Shown here piece by piece: positions 25,447 through 37,900 of a stretch of DNA of 64,000 bases. The notes below the pieces were generated by a model, which was not told the origin of the DNA, searched no databases, and worked only from the letters and a program-made list of their open reading frames with translations. This stretch comes from Agelaius tricolor (lineage: Eukaryota; Chordata; Aves; Passeriformes; Icteridae). Numbering within the stretch: position 1 is the first letter of the stretch; every line of letters starts with the position of its first letter. The stretch spans positions 47,150,501-47,214,500 of the forward strand of contig JALJCS010000009.1 of the NCBI GenBank assembly GCA_023055355.1, written 5' to 3'. The position numbers were made by a program, and so were the translations under genes.

Positions 25447-28400
25447 GCACCCCAAGACTATTCATGGCAGGGTGGCTGTTAGAAGTTGAGTGATTTTGAA
25501 TGTTGTTCTAGATTATTATCCATAAATTCAAGTTTCCTAATTTCTCTTTTTACTATATATATTTTAGGTTCTCTAGGGCAGAAAGTGTCTTTTACTATAT
25601 CTTCCCATAAATTTCTCTGAGCAATCTCTTAATATTAGTGTAGACTAGCACATAAACTCACTAGTATATATATTTCGAAACAATTATTTTGTTCCATTAC
25701 TCTCACAGTATTTGAGAGCAATTTGAAGCAACATTTTCTATAGCATTTAACAAAAAAAGAGGCTTCTCTGTCTTTTCCTCTGGGATCTTTAAAAAACAGT
25801 TCTTCCTTTTGGTGGATTGGCACCAGTTAGATAAAACCCCACTTTTTTTTTTAAGGGATGGGCTCTTCTGCTTTGCTCTGGTTTCTCTCTCATTACCAAC
25901 TCCCAAAGAACTCGCTTCAGAGGCAAGAAATCTCTGTGGATACATTGAATTCTAGGGTAAAAAGAAGAGCTCTTTAAAAGTACGGATGAAAAGCACAAAA
26001 ACTCCCTCTTGTCTGAATCACATTTGATAACAAACTTCCTTGGTGAGCAAAATATTGGCAAAAACTGAGGGCAAAGCAAGAGCAAAGAGCTCTGTCTAGA
26101 TCACACAGTGCATGGAAATGTTACATTTATCAAGGGGTGAGATGGTCATGGTGAAGCATTTCTGAAAAGTAATTAGAAAGGTGATACTATAGGAGACCTT
26201 TGTTGCCTTATATTGTTGTTTGTTTTGCTATTTCTGTGTTATAACAAGATAGCTTCAAGTCAATATATTGGCACCAAATAGGAATAATAATAAATGGTTT
26301 ATTTAGATGCTGCACTGACTCTTGTTAAAATGTCCACAGAAATGTCTGGGAGTCTTTTGCTTGGATATTGCAACACAGTACACAAGAAATAAGTTTTTAG
26401 GGTTGTACTAAAAATCCAAAGTGATTGTCATGGGCAAAAAGCACAGAAGCATTCAAAAGCATTAAAAAAGGAAAGCAGGTTGATACTTCTGAAGAAATTA
26501 CAGAGGTGTACAAACCACTCATCCCTTCTTAAATCCACATTGCATTGCAAAACCAACAAGATAAAAAAGGTTTCAGCTCAACGTCACTTCATGAGGACCT
26601 GGTGCCAGCTCCAGCTGTTGAAGCTGGAAAAGGACTGCATTACCTGGGTTGTTTCTTTCCACGTGCAATTTCCATATCCTAACTTAACATAGGGAGGGAG
26701 AGGAGGGGAACAACAAAGGGAACAATAAGGATTTTGTCTGAGGCCAGGTCAACACTTGCCCTAGATAAATGGTTGATGCCTGAATCGCTTAGAGTGGGTT
26801 CCCTCCCAGCATGGGCTGGTTTTCATCATGGTGATAAAGGAAAACATTTCACACAATAACCATTGAGCCCCTTGTTATGACTTGAAAGCTGCACAACTGC
26901 TTTTTATTCCAGGAGCATAGGACTGAAAAATCATCTTAAGAACATGGCAATCCTTTGGTTTTGTGTACTTTACTTTCAGTAATGTGTATAATCACACATG
27001 AAGCCAGGGTGGGAAGACATTGTGCCCCTTTTAGTATGAAAATAAAACCTGTGAATAAAACTTATTTAGCATAACTACATAGAATTTCCTTGACTGGGTT
27101 TATTTTGGCTCCTCCACTGTCACAGATGTTCACTATTACCAAAAGAAAACACTGTAAACTTAGTAGAGATGTTAAAGGAGGAAAGAGGGAAATCTGAATA
27201 AAATCTGAAGGTTTTTTGTTGTGTGTGACCTGATCATCAGCTCTAGAAAGCATGTGAGCAACCTGCTGGGATCTGGTTTCCTCTGGGGAAAGCAGTGACG
27301 TAAATCCACTTACCCCTCATAGGAGCTGTGGAGATTATGGAGTGATTTGGCTGAAGGTCAAATGAAAGAGAACACAAGAACATGAAGGGAAAAAAAAAAA
27401 AGCTTTCAAAGGTTGTTTTCAGGTTTGAGGGAGATAAGATGGGTTTTGTGGCTCTTTTATCACTTTCTCATGCCAGGGTACCTCAGATGTGCCTGGAGGA
27501 ATGCGGCCCTTGCGGTTGCAGTCGCTGAATTCACACGGGAATTTGAGCTGACCTTGTCAGCTCTGGGAGGAGTGCCTTAGACAGTGCAGAGACCCTTGCT
27601 GGGCTCTGAGAACTCTATTAATAGATCTGTGGCACCCAGCCCAACTCCAGGGCTGGAGGTGTGAGCTTTTTCACTCCTCTAAGGTTTTGCTTGCATGTGT
27701 TAGCACTGTACAAAGCCACCTTGCATCTCAAGATAAGGGAGGCAAAATCCCCAGCTCTCTAACAGCATCTGACTCTGCTTCTAGCTCAAGTTTTTTGTGG
27801 GTTCTGCAGTATTTTTATGCTCAGGGCTTCTTTTCCAAGGTGTTCTTGTGGTGCTGGAATTTAAAAATCAAATTATAGACCAGTTTTATGAATTCTCTCA
27901 GCTTTGCCTAGGTGTGCTTACATGAATGTCTCACTAGGACTGCTCTGCTTTCGATCTCTCATGCATCATCAGGGCATTTTCTTGCTAATTGGCATTTTCA
28001 GTCTAAATAGATATGAGAGACCTAAAGAGACTCTAAGAGACCTTAATTACTGTTCAGAAATTATAGGGACTGGATTTTTCATTCAGTCCTGTAGCTGTGT
28101 TGCTGAGTGATCTCTCTCTCGAAATAAGCTGCTGGTTTGGAAGTTCAGAGAAGAAAAATCCTGTCCAACATAGGTTTAAATGCATGCAACAGGTACAGAA
28201 TCCCTTTATACTGTAGGAAAAACAGCTCTCCCAGTTCAATTGCCATCTAATTTACCTATAGCTCATGGTTTACTAATAGAGCAAGGAAAAATGCTTTAGC
28301 TGTAAAATGGGTCATAAGCACTTTATGTCCTCAAGGATTTTGAGCAAGGGAAAGAAAAATAAAATCATGTTGTGAAGGAAAGACAAGTATTTCGCAGAAA

Positions 28401-29334
28401 AACATGGAAACCTATTTCTGTTAGTAATAATGCTTCCTTTGAAAACACACTTTTTTTTTTGGAAGGCAAATAGAATGAAGCCTGAAATCATAGCAAAGGT
28501 CATAAAAAGGATTCAGCCATAAAAGGACATATATGTATTAGCAAGTGACTTCAAACAGCAGGGAAGTTTGAAATAATGCCTAGAACTTCCTAGCATTGAG
28601 GAAAATTATTCCATAACTTCCTTAGTCCTTTCATTCTTTTGGTATATCTAAATTTACCTATTGATTTTTATGTTCTGTTAATATCTCTGTTAAGATTTAT
28701 TTGAATTCTTTATCATGTTTTAATCAGAAAATAGTAATGCAGATTTTCATTGTGGTATTGTGTTAGAAGTAAAAATTCTTTGAACTTGCAAAGTTCATGT
28801 CTAGCAGACCTTAGAAATTCTTTGGACTTGTCAGTGAAGAGAAAGAGAAGGTGAAATATGTGAGGGCAGAGGTTGTACAGCAACCAGGAGGATGAAAGAA
28901 AGAACAAAATAACTCTGCTCCTTGATAGAAGAGAATTGGCAGAATCCACAAATCACAAAATCTTTTTTCATTCAAATGAAAAAAACATGGGGTGCTTGGT
29001 TGGTTTGTGATATGGGAACAGTCCTGGAGATAGTAAAATTTGCATTTATACATGCAGTGTCATAAATTTTAGAATTTTTTCATCATTATTATTTTGGGTT
29101 TGTATAATTTCTGTCAAAAAAATTGTACCCTTTTTAGTATCATCAAAGATCTGTTCTGGTTCTTCTGGTGACCATCTTAGTGACTTTGCCACAATGATCA
29201 TAATGAAAACAATGATGTAATTCCATTCATGGGAATCAAGAAAATTGCAGGAGAAGGAAAGGAAGAGTTCCAGAAATATGTTCCCTAGGGGGTGCATAAA
29301 CAATTTACCAAATTTTTGAGCTTTATTGCTTTGT
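25447..29334. other. Non-coding single-copy stretch
   Basis: No gene or CR1 recognised. An A12 run lies at 27390-27401. A slightly GC-richer piece with four CpGs occurs at about 27495-27545. A short dyad GAACTT-GCA-AAGTTC is near 28780. Overlapping ORFs at 25635-26085 and 28713-29303 are chance-like and hydrophobic or Lys-rich because of the A/T composition. Confidence 0.5.
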
Positions 29335-29359
29335 AAAAAAAAAAAAAAAAAAAAAAAAA
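29335..29359 (+). repeat. Poly-A homopolymer (A25)
   Basis: Twenty-five consecutive A follow CTTTATTGCTTTGT and precede GGCAGCAGG. No AATAAA signal, intron-less gene copy or repeat family is visible upstream, so a retrocopy tail is not supported. Bird CR1 does not leave poly-A tails. The tract length is probably polymorphic. Confidence 0.95.
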
Positions 29360-32300
29360 GGCAGCAGGTGGAGTAAATTTAAGCTACTAAATCAAAGCAA
29401 ATGTCCCACAGCAGGTGGTCAACTATTGCAAGCATTGAGAGCTGGAAGAAGAACAAAACATCCATTCTCTATTTGAAAGGTACCTTGGATTAGACATCTA
29501 GAAGAGAAAAGTGGGAAGCCAAAGGAGCTTAGCTCTCTCTAATGAAATTTAGAACTCATGTGTTAATAGCACCTCTGAAATGTGTCTTAGAGAGTGACCT
29601 CCCCTAGCAGTCCTGATTGTACTGGGCATTTTGTAAAGGCACTAAAAAAAATCCCTAAAAATGATTTCTGTAATGTATTATGCATCAATATCAACAGCTC
29701 CCTGGGCAAACTCCACAATAACAACAGCCATTGACCAGACAAAACCTACCAGGTCCCCCTGGCTTTTCCACCAGCTCAAGTACAAAACACTTTGCTGATA
29801 AAAACCCTTGAGAATATTTAACTGTCTCACTTATCACTTGTTTTTACCTTTTCTCCACTGAGGTGTATAAATTTTAAACTCTGTTTAAGGACTTTAGACA
29901 TTTTGAGAGCTGCTTTCTCAGTTTTTCTTTAAAATGAAAAAAATATTTAGAAGAGTCATAACAGAAAATTGTGTGACTTCTGGACACAATTGCATGGATA
30001 TAATTCATTGGAAATTATGGTGAATTATTTACATTTATGCCCTTTCCTATTCCAGGCTGATTCTCTGCCTTTCTGTCTGTTTTGCTGGGTTGATGCAGGT
30101 TTTTATTTACCTCTCTCAAAAACTATACAATATTACTAATCATTGCTATTTAAATGTCTATATTTCTTCTCTGGAAGCTGCATTTAATGTTGATGTATGC
30201 TTGATATATGCAATGCATATTTTTCTTCTTGTTTTATGTGTTATTCCAGGAAAGCTCCATATGTTGAAAAGCATACGGACATTCAAATACATTATGTTCC
30301 TCATTAGGATTAAATAGTAGGGCTGAAAAGATTACATTTTCTGTGTTTCAAGCTATGGTCACTGGCAGTAATTGATTCATTTATTTGCAGAAAGCAAAAT
30401 AACTGGAAAAAGTAAATTAGAACACGAAAGTATGTGGAAGAGAAACCTGCAAAACAAGGTGTTACACTCATTTTCCTGGCTGCTGTTTCAGTATATTTGA
30501 GACTGCACATCAGGGGAGTGCCCTCCTTTTGTGTTTTGTTTTGTTTTTCAATCTATCTATAAAGACTGATGTATTTTCATGGTAGAGATGAAATCTTGGA
30601 TAGACCTGTGGTTTTCTAGACTTCTGCAGGTGTATACTGGCAATTCAATATGCCTTTGTACTCAGGGATGAAAAAGATTTGGCAGATTAGGGAAGCATAA
30701 AACATAGTTTTAAATTCTGGTTGACTGGAACAGGCTGAAGTAGTTAATGCTGTATTGCACAGCATGTTATTCCTGTTCATCCTTGTTTAGCTTTCTTCAG
30801 CTGTTAACAGCTCAGGGCAGCATAATAAATTAACCCTATTGCCTGGACTAATGAGTTGTCATTCTCTGCTTTTTGTTCAGTTCTTGCTTGATGTTATCAT
30901 TCAAATTCTTCCAGGCTGCCCTGGAAAGTGGTGGAGTTACTGTGTATCACAATTTTTGTCTCATTTATTAAATACTACCCTGGCCAGGACATATGTGAAA
31001 CACTGGACACAAAAACAACCAGAAAGAAATTGTACTTTTATAAAAACAAGTACTGATTCCCGTTGCCCTTAATTTTTTTTGTACCATTGTGACAGGTTTT
31101 AACTGTGTGCTCAGAGATCTCCCACCTAGGGGCACACAGAGAGTATGAAATAGGTGGTTCTCATTGTGCTCTCATTACCCACTGCCATCCTTCCAAGCAA
31201 TTCCCTGAAGGAATCACATTCCCTGCAAGTGTTTCAACATTATTAGGAATAATTTACTTAAACCAGTGGAACCTGAGATTTCTGTGTGGCTTGTGAGCAG
31301 TCTAAAGTGTGGCTCTCCCCACGAGACTGCGTAACTGGAACACCCATCCTAAACTGTGCTGGTGCGCAAGGCACCTGTGGGAAGCAATCTGGATTTCGGG
31401 CTGTGGAAGGCAGGGAGTCTGCAGGTGTGGCTGAAGGGGGACAGTGACAAATGGCCTCAGATCTCTGCTGCATCACCAGCAGTCATGGAACTTGTGGGAT
31501 TTCCTGCAGACAGGCACACTCACAGCAATTTATCCTCAGTTCTTTAAAGCAATATCCACTTACTGTAGATCCTCTCCCAGTTTGGAGAGCCCTTCTGGGC
31601 TCTTGGCTTGTAGGGATTTCATTTTTTAAGTCTTTCATTGTGATAAATATCAGAATTATCTGAGTAAGAAAACATTTCACCAGAACTGCTGAGAAGTTGG
31701 AGTTTCTGAAAATTGTGTAACCAGGCCCAGGTCAGTGCCTTGTGATCAGTGCAGTCTTAAGCAACACACAGCTGTTAGTCCAAGGAAATGATGTTCCAAT
31801 CACTATTTGGGATATAATCATCTATACTGTGTTATAATTAGCTTAAAAAAAAAATAAATAAGCCAACTAATAAACCTGACCACTTTTAGAGTGTGGGAAC
31901 TACTTTAAACATTAAATTTATCTCTACTACGATTTGAATTAATAGCATTGGCTTCTCTGCCTTTTTGGAAGCAGTTCTGTATGAAAGAAATCTCTTTCGC
32001 TTGTCAGGGAGAAGATTTTGAGAAAATTTTGAGAAAATATTGTGACAACTGGAAATATAATTGCTTTCATTTTGTACCATTCTACAGAGTTTTTTCCAGT
32101 GCTGGATAGACTTGGCTGTGATAGGGACTGTAGAGGGAATGACAACTTTGTTTCCATAATGCTGGAAGGAGTCAGATGTTCAAAGTTCATTAAATCTTTT
32201 CCTCTCTTTGGAGCTTCACTGGCTTGCAGTGTGCAAACAGGATTTTGTTCTTAGACTCTGAAGAACTCTTCTTCTTTCTGTTCTACCCTATATTGCTGAA

Positions 32301-34749
32301 CGTGTCATCAAAGTGCAACCAGGTGTCTTTGGGGTTAAAGCTCTTGTGTCAGAATAGGATCAGACTGGGAAGGACAAACTTTAAGCAGTTATTCCTGCAG
32401 CATAACTTGGAGAATTTGTTCTTCTTCCTGCCTGTCATGGCTCAGCTGTAAAGTTTGCTAGCTCATAAGACAAGAGGAAAGTCAGGTAGGAAAAAGGTGG
32501 CTCATTTTTGACAGACAGCAGTTAAATTCATAACTTGGCAGTGGCCAGCTTATCCCATTTTTAATGGGAAGGGAACAGAGCCTGAGTGACACTTGAATGT
32601 CCTTGAAGCATTGTCTGACATTGTCCCTGTGCTAAATACTTGCAGAGAATCCAAAGTGATAATTCAGTGATCATTGTGAGTCACCAAAGCCAGGGAATCT
32701 CCATCCTGGCCTTAGAAAGTCTCCTTGGTGCTGTTCCTGGAGAAACAGGAGCACAGAGGTGGGAGGGAAAGTGCAGCTCACAGGTCTTTCTGAACTGAAG
32801 AAAGCAGGGCTGCTCCTGTGGCAGCCCGGCAGCAGGAGGAGATTTGGAAACTGTGGTCGTTTGTTCCGCTCATTATGCCCAGTTCTTTCCAGTCAGCTGT
32901 TTATCCATTAGCTTAGGAAGTACAAGAATCACCTAGAGCTATCCCAGCTTTTTACTGCACATTTACAAATCCATCTCCCTCTTGCTTTTGTAGCTCTCCT
33001 TCCATTTGTCATCTTTCTCATTTAAGGAGAGATTATTTGCCAGCCACTCTGCCAGAGAGTGTTCTAGGCAGGGAGGAGTAGCTGCACTGCCCACAAAGTC
33101 CCAGACCTCTCCAAGGAGTAAGTGTGTTAAAAGTAATGATGTGCAATAAACTGGAGGTGCAATAAAAACCTTGTGCAGATGTTATTGCATAGAAGCAAAA
33201 TGCATAATATAAAAAATGTAAAAAACCTTAAATAGCTACTGGAACTTCACAGGTCTTCAATATTTTTCTGCAGACACCACTATGGTGCAGTGACACCTCA
33301 TGCATCACATGAATTTTATTGCTTGCCAAATAAACCAAATCTTTCGGAGAGCTCCTGCACCCTACCTTGAAGTCCTTTTTCTCTGAATTCCTTGTTTTTA
33401 TCATTCATTTAACTTGAAGGGAAGAAGAAAAACACTTCCTCTCCCCGAGGTGACACTCTCAGGCCTTTTCTTTAGAAAGCACCTATGTGTATTCCCAAGC
33501 CTGCCTTGATTTCATTAATAAATGAGACTTAAGCACATGTTTAAGCAGGTATTTTGTACTGATGGGCTTGTGAACTAATGATTAATATTACTGACTAATA
33601 TTCAGGATGTGCTGAAGGGCTGTTGTGATCTGAGGGCCAGAAAGTTGAAGGTGTGAAGGGAACCAGGCTACAAAAAAAGACCTGAATGTCTTGGAAATAA
33701 GAAGGAGGGGAGAGGATGTGGGAAGTGGCTGGTACTTTTGGATAGTCTCACCTTGCAATATGTTGTGCTTACAATTCAGAGCTGCCATAAATGATCAGTG
33801 CTGTCTTGTTTTATTAAACACAGAAAATCTGAAATCCCCTTTGCTCAGTCTGTGCTAACCCTTTAGTCATCCTCCCATATATTTGGAGAATAAAAATCCC
33901 TGCAGCTGGAACATGTAGTATTGGCTGTGGGTTTTGTCCAACAAAGGCTGGAGGAACACAGAGTTCAAATGAATACATGTTTTGTTAAATTTCTGGCAGC
34001 TTTGCATGAACAAAGCTAGACTAGAAAGAATGACAGGCTGTGTAAGTCAGCATAACAAAATGAGTGTTTCTGGTGATGTACAGTGGTTCTCAAAGTGGTT
34101 AACAGTGTCCGAGAGAAAGACAAAAAGCTGTGTTGGGGTGTTTGCTTTCTCTTTGTTGGTTGATATTCTGCTTCTCCTGGTGTGTGTTTTAGTTGACAGT
34201 AGGATCCAGTTTAGGAATACCCTTTATCAGTGAAATTATTATGATTAGCAATAGAAATGCTGCCAATGTCTTATAAACAACCACTTCTTGATAATATTTT
34301 TTCTGTGATTTTTCTGGGGGTTAAACAAAAGATTGAAAAAGGAATGTGGCCCTAATGTCAATGTAACTGTAAAAGCCTAGTCAGTGATCCTAAACTCCTC
34401 TAATTTAAAATACTATCATGATCTGATTATTTCTTGCAACACTCAGGACTTAAATTTTACACTTCAGCACCATATCTTCTTCCACTAACATATAATTTAC
34501 CAGTCATATATTTCGTGATGATGACAGCATGTATCTTACCAATGAAGGTTCTGGCCAACAATAGCATAATTTTTTTTCATAAGTAAGAGGGAAAATATTT
34601 TAAAAATAGCTGTAGATAAACCAAAAAGACAATAGAAGTTTGTTGTTTTTTTTTAATGGGAAGAAATATGCAGTAGAGAAAAATAATTTCTTCTAAGTAT
34701 GTATTTTGTGAACACCAAGACATAAATTGATATTAATTTCTCTACAGTG
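29360..34749. other. Long non-coding single-copy stretch, no CR1
   Basis: About 5.4 kb without a supportable gene. Short direct repeats include two copies of ATTTTGAGAAA at about 32017-32038. The block 31300-31560 has several overlapping small frames on both strands but no recognised protein. The rest is ordinary AT-rich DNA. Confidence 0.5.
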
Positions 34750-34905
34750 GTGCATGATGCTTTTGAGTTGGAAGGGTCTGTAAAGCTCATCCAGTCCCAC
34801 CCCTGCCATGGGCAGGGACAAATTTCACTACCCCAGCTTTCTCCAGCCTGGCCTTGGACTCTTCCAGGGATGGTCATCCTCAATTTCTCTGGGCAATTTG
34901 TTTTT
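34750..34905 (-). mobile_element. CR1 LINE 3' fragment, reverse orientation
   Basis: The plus strand shows GAGTTGGAAGGGTCTGTAAA, GCTCATCCAGTCCCACCCCT, GCCATGGGCAGGGACAAATT, CTCCAGCCTGGCCTTGGACT and TCCAGGGATGG...TTCTCTGGGCAA, which is the CR1 3' tail in reverse. The terminal octamer at the 3' end is degraded to GTGCATGATG. This copy ends the roughly 18-kb interval without CR1. Confidence 0.9.
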
Positions 34906-37900
34906 CCCACATTACAAATAGTCTCCTTGTGGACCAATTCCCATTTATAAAAGAGGGGCAAACTACTGCTTTTCTTATCCTCTGTATAATAAGCAGCAAA
35001 ACGCTAAAGTCTGATTTGGGGCCTCCAGTTTTTCTAAAAATGAAGCTAATAATTGAAATTGCTGATGTTGACTCTTGACTTTTTATGGGGTTAATTTTGT
35101 ATTAGTCATTTTTGTCTCTATTTGTCACTGCTTTAAAGCAATAGTTTTTGTTTGCTGCAACATTATTCTGAAATGTGGAGAGTTTCAGGTTTCAATCCCA
35201 TGAACACTCCTTTGAGGCTACAAAGCACATACTGGTCCTTATTCTCTGATTTGCTGCCAAAATGTAGTCATCTGTTGTTTTTCAGTGTGCTGGTGGCAGT
35301 TTAGAGTAAAAAAGGAGAATTTGATACCCCCAAGAACTAATTCACTGTAAGGAATTTACCTACTGCCCAAAAAAGCTGTAAAGCTGTACGTGTCTCTTAT
35401 ATCTAGAATTTTTATATCATCTTGGGGGTCAGACTGTGATTTGCTTTAATCAACAAAACCTAAAGCACTGAATGCAATATTTTCCTTTCACTGGGGACTC
35501 CGGAGGGTGATCTAGTGGAAAAGGAAAAGGAGATAACACATTCCCACTAGAGTGAACGAGGTAAATGTGATGCTCACGTGTGAAGTGTGTCAGGAATTTC
35601 ACAACAGGGCTGTAAGAATGCCTGAAACTGCTCTGTCAATGTGACTCTCTGGTGAAAACAACCAGCAAATTCAGGACGTCTTTGCTGCATTGGAATCACA
35701 GTTAAATTAAATTTTAAAACAAATGTGATTCAGGAGGTTTTCCATTAACTCTGTCTCATGTGCTTTTTCATTTCCTCCTCGTTTCTTTCCCGTCACTGTC
35801 ACCAGATGTTTGTGTGAAGCATTTTGTTTTCAACTCTGGGTGATTAAAACTGGAATTTAGGTCTCAACTAGAAAGTCAAGTGGTTTAAGTGCTTGGTATA
35901 GTCCATAAGTCAAATAGAAAGCTAACTATTTATACATTGAAAGTGAAAAAAAATTATTTTATTTATTCCAAAGTAGATCATGGGAAAGATTCATGTTGGT
36001 TTCAGTGCTTTTCTGTCTTTAAGTCATTGAAAAACTCATCAACACAAGGGATAAACTCTGATCACTTGCATTTCCTTTAAATGTCCTCTTAGCAAAGTGT
36101 CAGCCTTCTTCAAGAGCTTTTATATAAGAAAAATTGAAGCATTTTGGCAGAAAGTGTGCTATGAACATGAACACCCCCCAAAGAAAGCTTTTTTTCCAAA
36201 TTCTGTGCTTTATGATCCAGTTGCATGGGCAGTTGCTCATGCACCTTGCTGTATGAATGAATATCTTACAAGTTTGTGTTATTGTTGCATTTAAAAAAAG
36301 TAGTACCACCCAATAAGCAATTTATCATCATAGTTCAATACACTGATTTATCTGTACACAGCATCTGAGAAAACACACTTAAAATGCTTTGAACTTGTGA
36401 AGGAAGACATCTGGAACCCTTTGTGGCTGCATTATATTCTACATTGTTTCCATCTTCTTTTCCTGATGTGCAAGCCCTTGACAGATGAAGTTGTGGAGAG
36501 TGATGCACCTTGTCTGGAAAAGAGAAAAATGGAAACAAACCCCAAAAGTCTGCATGCTCTCAGCAATTACTTAAATTGGAATTACAACCTGTACTCCCAA
36601 ACTCGGTGCTACTTGGTAGCTGCAAGTTGATGAGGTGCAGTAATTAATGAGTTAGTACTTATTGGGTAGGCCATGGAAATCAACAGATGTGTGCTTATCC
36701 TTTGCCTGCTTCCTGTGGAATAAGATGTTGGATTTCATTTGCACCTGAAGAAAGAAGAGCTGTTCACCTGATCATTTATCAAACTTTGGCCTTTTAAAAC
36801 CAGGGTTCTGGAGAGGGAATGCTCAATTTTCGTACCGCTGCCTGGCTGTGTGCAAAGCTCAGCTACAAAGTCCTGCTTTCCATGGAATGTTGAAGCCCTG
36901 CATTTGTTTAAAATCTGGCCTTGTGCTCAGGGATGTTTATACTGAAATCAAACATAGAAGATGGCACCATTCCTGTCCCAAAGAGATCCCTACAATCAAA
37001 AGCAAAACAGTGTAAAATAAAACCAGTGGTTGTTTCTGGCTCTAAATTTTAACCAGAGCAGGACTAGTAGTTATAAAACGTTGTCCTATATACAGTGTAA
37101 TACAATCTGTGTAAGACTGTTCTTTATCAGTGGTGTCACCTAGGACTAGAAAAAACTTCTTTTTTTACTAAACTATTGAACAGATTCATGTGTGTATATA
37201 TACAAAGTATATTTTTCCTGTTTGTGTATATGTATTTATAGAGAGATATCTATCAAATTAGGCATGTATGGACACACCCACACATGCACTGTGCATTTCA
37301 GGAACTCAGATATTAATAAGACAATAAATAACATTGCAGCTGGTAAAAGTTGAGCTTTTTCCCACTTAACTGTTGAAATGAGGAGGTCATATGTTCACAG
37401 TACTAATCTGAGCTGTATTGTCACCACCCAGCTGGGAGTCCCTGAAATCTTTTGAGCTCTTCCGCAGAAATCGTGTGTAAGGCTTTTCATCTGTTCTTTG
37501 AATTTATGGGTGCTGAGGGACTGGAGCCTTTTGCACTTGCCCAGATTACCTCAGGTACTTTTGGAAACAAGTCAGCTTGGAAAAAATTATCAGGTCAGGT
37601 TAAAGATAGAAATGAGTGAAACATGAAAAGTCACTGCATTTCACATTTAATAATGTCTAAGTGAACCTTGGAAAAGACAAGTTTGCTTTCCCCTTGACCC
37701 CAAATCTTCTTTAATCTGACTCTACAACTGAAAGTGGTATAGAGAGTTGCAATTTAGGTGCATCATTCTGTTTTTACACTGGATTTGGGCACTCCCTTTT
37801 CTTGCCTGATGCACTTTGATTTTGGGATGCTGATCGTGCATAATTTTGAAATGTAAAGTGGCAGAATAGGAGAGAGACATCCTTGTTCCTTTGGATCAGC

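Noticed and set aside
29335..29359. Poly-A25 as the tail of a processed retrocopy
   Set aside because: No upstream gene-like sequence, AATAAA signal or target-site duplication is visible; it is a plain homopolymer.
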